NCBI RefSeq assembly: GCF_029626225.1
Contig: NZ_JARUBP010000001.1
Span: 4,030,001 to 4,094,000, forward strand
Length of the DNA: 64,000 nucleotides
Source: Asanoa sp. WMMD1127
Lineage (GTDB): Bacteria > Actinomycetota > Actinomycetes > Mycobacteriales > Micromonosporaceae
Direction: 5' to 3'
Every line of letters starts with the position of its first letter. Within the stretch, counting starts at the first letter, position 1. Of the stretch, positions 59,263 through 64,000 are shown one piece after another. The notes beneath the pieces were generated by a model. The model did no database searches. It saw only the letters and a list, made by a program, of their open reading frames with translations, and was not told where the DNA came from. Both the position numbers and the translations under genes were made by a program.

Positions 59263-60584
59263 GCCGCCACCAGCCGTTCCGCGATCTCCGGCGCGCCGGC
59301 CCAGTGCAGGTGCAGATAGGACGCGTGCACGTTGCCCACCACGAATCCCTCGGCCGGCCGGCCCCGCCAGGCCCAGGCCGGTGGCTCGCCGGCGCCGGGC
59401 GTGACCGCCGTCCGGTGGAACTCGTGCCCGGTGACCCGCGCGCCGACCGGCGCCAGCCAGCTCGGCGACACGGCCACGGCGTCGCGGTAGCCGAGGGTGA
59501 GCTGACCGGTCATCGCGGCGTCGGCCGGCAGCACGCCGCACATCGGCGCGCCGTCGAGGCTGCGGGCGAGCCAGAGCAGGCCGGCGCACTCGGCGGCGAT
59601 CGGCGCGCCGGCGGCGGCCAGCCCCGCCACCGCCGCGCGCAGGGGCGCGTTGGCGGACAGTTCGGCCGCGTAGACCTCGGGGAAGCCGCCTCCGACGACC
59701 AGCGCGGCCGTGCCGGCGGGCAGCGACTCGTCGCGCAGCGGGTCCACCCCCACGACCTCCGCGCCGGCCGCGGCCAGCAGCTCGGTGGTCTCGGCGTAGG
59801 AGAAGCTGAACGCCGGCCCGCCGGCCACCGCGACCACCGGGCGCCGCTGTGCGGGGATGACGGGCGGCGACCACGGCTCGACGGGCAAGGGCGGCGCGGC
59901 AGCGGCGGCGGCCGCCACCGCGTCGAGGTCCACACTGGACTCGATCAGGGCGGCCAGCGCGGCCACGGCGGCGGTCGCCTCGGCCCTGCGCTCCACCACC
60001 GGCACGAGCCCGAGATGGCGCGACGGGGCGGCGACTGCGTCGCTGCGCCGGAGCACGCCGAGCACCGGGGTGCCGGTCTCCTCGAGCGCCTCGCGCAGGA
60101 TCGCCTCGTGCCGGTCGGAGCCGACCTTGTTGAGCACCACGCCGGCCAGCCGCAGCGTCGGGTCGAAGCCGCGGAAGCCGTGCGCCAGCGCCGCGACCGA
60201 ACGGCCGACCGCGGAGCCGTCGACCACCAGCAGCACCGGCGCGGAGAGCAGCTTGGCCACCTGGGCGGTGGAGCCGTGCTCACCGGCGTGCGCCCGGCCG
60301 TCGAACAGCCCCATCACGCCCTCGACCACCGCGAGGTCGGCGCCGGCCGCGCCGTGCGCGAACAAGGGCGCGATCCGCTCCTCGCCGACCATGACCGGGT
60401 CGAGGTTGCGCCCGGGCCGGCCGCCGGCCAGCGCGTGGTAGCCGGGGTCGATGTAGTCGGGGCCCACCTTGAAGCCGGCCACCGCGCGAGCGCGGGCCGC
60501 GTACGCCGCCAGCAGCCCGCTCGCGACCGTCGTCTTCCCGTGGCCGGATGCCGGCGCGGCCACGACGATCCGTGGCGTGCTCAC
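59253..60584 (-). CDS. cobB: Hydrogenobyrinic/cobyrinic acid a,c-diamide synthase
   Basis: 443 residues from the GTG at 60584. The N-terminal P-loop IVVAAPASGHGKTTVASGLLAAY and GFKVGPDYIDPGYHALAGG belong to the dethiobiotin-synthetase-like part; the C-terminal class I glutamine amidotransferase has nucleophile Cys in IAAECAGLLWLARSL and His near GHEFHRTAV. It amidates the a and c side chains using glutamine and ATP. GTGA overlap with cobO. A-rich inserts (VAAAAAAAPPLP) separate the two domains. Confidence 0.95.
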   Translation of the reverse strand: MSTPRIVVAAPASGHGKTTVASGLLAAYAARARAVAGFKVGPDYIDPGYHALAGGRPGRNLDPVMVGEERIAPLFAHGAAGADLAVVEGVMGLFDGRAHAGEHGSTAQVAKLLSAPVLLVVDGSAVGRSVAALAHGFRGFDPTLRLAGVVLNKVGSDRHEAILREALEETGTPVLGVLRRSDAVAAPSRHLGLVPVVERRAEATAAVAALAALIESSVDLDAVAAAAAAAPPLPVEPWSPPVIPAQRRPVVAVAGGPAFSFSYAETTELLAAAGAEVVGVDPLRDESLPAGTAALVVGGGFPEVYAAELSANAPLRAAVAGLAAAGAPIAAECAGLLWLARSLDGAPMCGVLPADAAMTGQLTLGYRDAVAVSPSWLAPVGARVTGHEFHRTAVTPGAGEPPAWAWRGRPAEGFVVGNVHASYLHLHWAGAPEIAERLVAACG

Positions 60585-61195
60585 CACTCGATGCCCTGCT
60601 GTCCCTTGCGGCCGGCGTCCATCGGGTGCGCGACCTTCGTCATCTCGGTGACGAGATCGGCCGCCTCGACCAACGCCGGCGCGGCGTCCCGCCCGGTGAC
60701 CACGACGTGCTGATTGCCGGGCCGGGCGCGCAGCGTCGTCACCACCTCGTCGACGTCGACCCAACCCCACTTCATCGGGTACGTGAACTCGTCCAGCACG
60801 TAGAACCGGTAACGCTCGCCGGCCAGGTCCCGCTTGACCTGCGCCCAGCCCTCCGCCGCCTCGGCCGCGTGGTCCCGTTCGTCGCCCGGCCGGGCCAGCC
60901 ACGACCAGCCCTCGCCCATCTTGTGCCAGGTGACCGGTGCGCCGGCGCCGGTGGCGGCGTGGTGGGCGCCCAGCGCCTTGAGCGCCGTCTCCTCGCCGAC
61001 CCGCCACTTCGGACTCTTCACGAACTGGAACACCACGATCGGCCAGCCGGCGTTCCAGGCGCGCAGCGCCATCCCGAACGCGGCGGTCGACTTTCCCTTG
61101 CCGACGCCGGTGTGCACCGCGAGCACTGGCTGCCGTCGCCGTTCGCGGGTGGTCAGGCCGTCGTCGGGTACCCGCTCCACCTTGCCCTGTGGCAT
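60581..61195 (-). CDS. cobO: Cob(I)yrinic acid a,c-diamide adenosyltransferase
   Basis: 204 residues. P-loop VLAVHTGVGKGKSTAAFGMALRAWNAGWPIVVFQFVKSPKWRVGEE, the WHKMGEGWSW segment, YRFYVLDEFTYPMKWGWVD and NQHVVVTGRDAAPALVEAADLVTEM are those of BtuR/CobA(St)/CobO. It transfers the adenosyl group from ATP to the reduced corrinoid cobalt. It lies between the chelatase gene (1-bp gap) and cobB (4-bp overlap). Confidence 0.95.
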   Translation of the reverse strand: MPQGKVERVPDDGLTTRERRRQPVLAVHTGVGKGKSTAAFGMALRAWNAGWPIVVFQFVKSPKWRVGEETALKALGAHHAATGAGAPVTWHKMGEGWSWLARPGDERDHAAEAAEGWAQVKRDLAGERYRFYVLDEFTYPMKWGWVDVDEVVTTLRARPGNQHVVVTGRDAAPALVEAADLVTEMTKVAHPMDAGRKGQQGIEW

Positions 61196-61196
61196 C

Positions 61197-63176
61197 TCAC
61201 ACCGCCCTGACGGCGGCGGCGTCGAGCGCGGCGAGCGGCAGGTATTCGGCGTCCAGCGCGGCCGCCAGCGTGCGGGCCATCGCGAGCCGCACCGGGCCCG
61301 ACTCGCAGTCGACGACGACCGTGGGCACGCCGGCCAGCGCCGGGGCGACCGTGCGGGGGTCGGGGCCGCGGGTGTGCCGGCCGTCGGTGACCACGACGAG
61401 CAGCGGCCGGCGCAGCGGGTCGCGGCGGCGCTCGCCGACCAACGTGCGGGCGGCGGCGGTCAGCCCCGCGGCCAGCGGCGTACGCCCGCCGGTGCGCAGG
61501 TCGGCCAGCCGCCGCACGCCGACCTCGTGGCTGGCCGTCGGGCGCAGCACGGTGGTGGCGTCGGTGTCCCGGAAGGTGATCATGCCCACCGTGTCGCGCC
61601 GCTGGTAGGCGTCGCGCAACAGCGAGAGCACGGCGCGCTTGACGGTGGCCATCCGGGCCCGGGCGGCCATCGAGCCGGACGCGTCGACCACGAACAGCAC
61701 GAGGTTGGCCTCGCGTCCGATGTGGACCGCCTCGCGCAGGTGCCGCGCGCGGACCTCGAGCGTCCCGTGGCCGGCTTCGCGAGCGGCGGCGAGCACCGTG
61801 GCGGGCAGGTGGACCGCGCCGATCCGGCCGCGCGGGGCGCGCGATCCGGCCACCCGGCCGCGGGCCGCGTAGGCGGGCGAACGCCGTCCACTGTGGCCGT
61901 GCCGGCCCCGTGAGCGGGCGGTCAGCGTGCGGGTGCGGTAGGCGGCGCCGACCGGCGCGGCGCTGGGCGGCGGCGCCGCGGGAGCGCCGCCGGGCCGGTC
62001 CTCGGCGTCGGGCGCGACGTCCGCGCCGCCGGGCCCGTCGGGCCGCGGCTCGTCCGGACCCGGCCCGCCGCTACTGCCGCCCGGTCCCGGATCGTCGTCC
62101 GGACGCGGCCCGCCGCCGCTACCGCCCGGTCCCGGATCGTCGTCCGGCTCCGGCGGCGGGTCGGCCGCCCGCGCCTGGGCCAGCGCGTCGTCCAGGGCCT
62201 GCTGGTCGGCGCCCGGCGGGTCCAACGGGTCGCGCCGCCGCCGGTGGGGCAGCGCCAACCGAGCCGCGTCGTCGACCTCCTGGTCGGTGACCGTCGGCCG
62301 GTCCCGCCAGGCGGCCAGCGCGACCGCGGTGCGCGCGATGACGATGTCGGCGCGCAGCCCGTCGACGCCGTACGCCAGGCAGATGCGGGCGATCCGGACC
62401 AGCACCGCGTCCGGCAGGGCGACCTTCGGTAGCCGGGCCCGGGCGGTGACGATCCGCTCGGCGGTCGCCGCGTCGGCGTCGGCGAACCGCGCCGCGAACG
62501 CGGACGGGTCCGCCTCGTGGGCCAGCCGGCGGCGCACCACCTCGGCCCGCTCGGTGGCCTCCGCCGGCGCGCTCACCTCGACCACCAGCCCGAACCGGTC
62601 GACCAGTTGCGGGCGCGGCTCGCCCTCCTCCGGGTTCATCGTGCCGACCAGCAGGAAGCGGGCGGCGTGCCGGAGCGAGACGCCGTCGCGCTCGACGAAC
62701 GCCCGGCCCATCGCGGCCGCGTCGAGCAGCAGGTCGACCAGGTGGTCGGGGAGCAGGTTGACCTCGTCGACGTAGAGCGCGCCCCGGTGGGCGGCGGCCA
62801 GCAGGCCGGGCTCGTAGGCCTTGGTCCCCTCGGTCAGGATCCGCTGCACGTCGAGGGTGCCGACGACCCGGTCCTCGGTGGCGCCGACCGGCAGCTCCAC
62901 CAGTCGCGCCGGCCGGGTGCTCGACGCGGCGCCGGCGTGCGGGCCGTCGGGGCACGACGGGTCCGGCGCGGCCGGGTCGCAGGCGAAGCGGCAGCCCGGC
63001 ACCACCGCGATGGCCGGCAGCAGCGCGGCCAGCGCACGCACCATCGTGGACTTCGCGGTGCCCTTCTCGCCGCGCACCAGCACCCCGCCGATGACCGGCG
63101 AGACGGCGTTGAGCAGCAGGGCCAGGCGCAGGTCGGCGAGGCCGACGACAGCGGAGAACGGGTACGCGGGGCTCAA
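61197..63176 (-). CDS. Magnesium-chelatase-like AAA/VWA cobaltochelatase subunit
   Basis: 659 residues if read from the TTG at 63176 (LSPAYPFSAVVGLADLRLALLLNAV), where homologous proteins begin. ChlI-type AAA domain 1-300: Walker A VRGEKGTAKSTMVRAL, Walker B GALYVDEVNLL, sensor FLLVGTMNPEEGEPRPQLVDRFG. Then an acidic Gly/Pro-rich linker (PDDDPGPGGSGGGPRPDDDPGP, about 375-430) and a ChlD-type VWA domain with MIDAS VLFVVDASGSMAARARM. One chain thus combines CobS/CobT-like roles and would work with CobN to insert cobalt. The TTG overlaps the stop of an 8-residue ORF (TTGA) whose own start has the ribosome-binding site, so translation is probably coupled. A cobalamin riboswitch lies upstream. Confidence 0.9.
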   Translation of the reverse strand: MSPAYPFSAVVGLADLRLALLLNAVSPVIGGVLVRGEKGTAKSTMVRALAALLPAIAVVPGCRFACDPAAPDPSCPDGPHAGAASSTRPARLVELPVGATEDRVVGTLDVQRILTEGTKAYEPGLLAAAHRGALYVDEVNLLPDHLVDLLLDAAAMGRAFVERDGVSLRHAARFLLVGTMNPEEGEPRPQLVDRFGLVVEVSAPAEATERAEVVRRRLAHEADPSAFAARFADADAATAERIVTARARLPKVALPDAVLVRIARICLAYGVDGLRADIVIARTAVALAAWRDRPTVTDQEVDDAARLALPHRRRRDPLDPPGADQQALDDALAQARAADPPPEPDDDPGPGGSGGGPRPDDDPGPGGSSGGPGPDEPRPDGPGGADVAPDAEDRPGGAPAAPPPSAAPVGAAYRTRTLTARSRGRHGHSGRRSPAYAARGRVAGSRAPRGRIGAVHLPATVLAAAREAGHGTLEVRARHLREAVHIGREANLVLFVVDASGSMAARARMATVKRAVLSLLRDAYQRRDTVGMITFRDTDATTVLRPTASHEVGVRRLADLRTGGRTPLAAGLTAAARTLVGERRRDPLRRPLLVVVTDGRHTRGPDPRTVAPALAGVPTVVVDCESGPVRLAMARTLAAALDAEYLPLAALDAAAVRAV

Positions 63177-63199
63177 CCCACGTGCCGGCGCGACGACAT
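63173..63199 (-). CDS. Eight-residue leader ORF coupled to the chelatase gene
   Basis: ATG at 63199, protein MSSRRHVG, TGA at 63173-63175. GGAAGGG stands eight bases before the ATG, the only good ribosome-binding site in the region. Its stop overlaps the TTG start of the chelatase (TTGA). It sits between the riboswitch and the chelatase, so it may pass riboswitch control on by translational coupling. Confidence 0.45.
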   Translation of the reverse strand: MSSRRHVG

Positions 63200-63244
63200 G
63201 GCGCAATCCCTTCCGCGGGTGTCCACGCCCGCGATGGTTCGACG

Positions 63245-63405
63245 GCGAGCGGCCGAGTGTCCTGGCTCCCGGATCGACGCTTCCCCTCGGCCTTCCAACC
63301 CTTGCGGGCCGTGACCATCGGGTGAGGGTTCGCTCCCCGGTGACAGTGGCGGGACCGCCCCGGAATCGCACCGGGTTCCTCCGCACCGCTCGTTGCCCAT
63401 GCTGA
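63245..63405 (-). ncRNA. Cobalamin riboswitch upstream of the corrin operon
   Basis: On the minus strand the core GGAACCCGGTGCGATTCCGG, then GCGGTCCCGCCACTGTCA, is diagnostic. The B12-box side GGGAGCCAGGACACTCGGCC follows at about 63251-63270. It lies between the stop of cobN (63440) and the chelatase gene, so it controls the operon from the chelatase down to cbiX independently of cobN. The ends are approximate. Confidence 0.9.
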
Positions 63406-63439
63406 CCCACCGAGGCGGGCCGCGTCAAAGGGAGGGGAA

Positions 63440-64000
63440 TCACGCCCCCTCCAGATCGCCCTCCGTCCGCAGGTACTCCGCCCGCAACGCGTCGATGGTC
63501 TCCGGCGCCGGCGCGGCCCACAGACCGCGTTCCGCCGCCTCCAGCAGCCGCTCGGTGATGCCGCGCAGCGCCCACGGGTTCGACTTGTCGAGGAACTCGC
63601 GCACCGACGGGTCCAGCACGTACGCGGCCGCCAGCTGCTCGTACATCCAGTCGTCGACCACGCCGGCCGTGGCGTCGTACCCGAAGAGGTAGTCGACCGT
63701 CGCGGCGAGCTCGAACGCGCCCTTGTAGCCGTGCCGGCGCATCGCCTCGATCCAGCGCGGGTTGACGACCCGTGCCCGGAACACCCGCTTCGTCTCCTCC
63801 GCGAGCGAGCGCGTGCGGACGTCGTCGGGACGGTGCGAGTCGCCGATGTACGCGGCCGGGTCGCTGCCGCGCAGGGAGCGCACCATGGCCACCATGCCGC
63901 CGTGGTACTGGAAGTAGTCGTCGGAGTCGGCGATGTCGTGCTCGCGGGTGTCGACGTTCTTGGCCGCCACGGCCATCCGCCGGTAGACCGTCTCCAGGTC
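63440..64000 (-). CDS. cobN: Cobaltochelatase subunit CobN, C-terminal part (runs off the window)
   Basis: The frame is open at base 64000; about 186 residues are seen, ending EYLRTEGDLEGA. The segments KNVDTREHDIADSDDYFQYHGGMVAMVRSLRG, GYKGAFELAATVDYLFGYDATAGVVDDWMYEQLAAAYVLDPSVREFLDKSNPWALRGITERLLEAAERGLW are the well-conserved end of CobN/ChlH large subunits. CobN binds hydrogenobyrinic acid a,c-diamide for late cobalt insertion. The gene is upstream of, and on the same strand as, the riboswitch-controlled corrin operon. Confidence 0.93.
   Translation of the reverse strand, partial: DLETVYRRMAVAAKNVDTREHDIADSDDYFQYHGGMVAMVRSLRGSDPAAYIGDSHRPDDVRTRSLAEETKRVFRARVVNPRWIEAMRRHGYKGAFELAATVDYLFGYDATAGVVDDWMYEQLAAAYVLDPSVREFLDKSNPWALRGITERLLEAAERGLWAAPAPETIDALRAEYLRTEGDLEGA

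Noticed and set aside
61910-62290. Arg/Pro-rich plus-strand frame opposite the chelatase linker
   Set aside because: Antisense image of the acidic Gly/Pro linker; no ribosome-binding site or family.

Overview
The window is very GC-rich (third codon positions almost always G or C), densely coded, and uses many GTG starts and 4-bp stop/start overlaps. Gene content points to a filamentous actinomycete: an IdeR/DmdR-type iron box, a CebR-type operator, CBM2-bearing secreted polysaccharidases, F420-type luciferase-fold oxidoreductases, a hydroxamate siderophore operon and a hybrid cobalamin pathway. A Micromonosporaceae-like soil actinobacterium is my inference; no rRNA or other taxonomic marker is present. 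No tRNA, rRNA, CRISPR array, transposase or prophage was recognised, so this looks like chromosomal backbone plus accessory metabolism.

Layout. 0-5 kb: a GlxA-type regulator/isochorismatase pair, then a coupled operon of a response-regulator/flavin-reductase fusion, a cyclic-nucleotide-domain histidine kinase and a HAD hydrolase. 5-10 kb: a stand-alone phenylalanyl-tRNA-synthetase-like gene behind a leader peptide and terminator hairpin, an orphan Clp-N-domain operon, an ArsR-AHSA1 fusion with tandem operators, a DUF1295 membrane protein and a 24-bp tandem repeat. 10-16 kb: lipid kinase, YihY, a double PAP2 phosphatase, an EEP phosphodiesterase, a lipoprotein and a phosphotransferase. 16-25 kb: plant cell wall enzymes (GH9 plus PL11 in one operon behind a CebR-like box, and a GH5 mannanase with its own promoter), with two luciferase-fold oxidoreductases between. 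25-42.7 kb: NAD kinase, LolA-like protein, two-component system, TPR/FN3-like membrane protein, several regulator/enzyme pairs with palindromic operators, an ion channel, two small proteins (DUF4236 and a Ser-Ile-Gly-Ser repeat protein), a PQQ-type sugar dehydrogenase, a PET-hydrolase-like cutinase, a LuxR/LAL regulator and two coiled-coil proteins.

42.7-49.7 kb: an iron-box-controlled siderophore operon (PLP decarboxylase, N-hydroxylase, acetyltransferase-NIS synthetase fusion) with a penicillin-acylase-family Ntn hydrolase translationally coupled to it. 49.7-52.3 kb: sulfotransferase, XRE/MmyB regulator and aldo/keto reductase. 52.3-64 kb: cobalt and cobalamin. A riboswitch precedes cbtBA on the plus strand. 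A second riboswitch on the minus strand, just after the partial cobN, precedes a long overlapping operon: chelatase, cobO, cobB, cobI, cobM, cobL, cbiG-cobJ, cobH and cbiX. This is a partial aerobic-type corrin pathway with CbiG and CbiX, usually linked to the anaerobic route.

A recurring feature is a TANNNT -10 element ending 6-8 nt before the start codon and no Shine-Dalgarno sequence, the pattern of leaderless actinobacterial mRNAs (start codons at 6258, 7183, 8461, 25789, 31937, 31995, 33915, 34538, 41029 and 49752).
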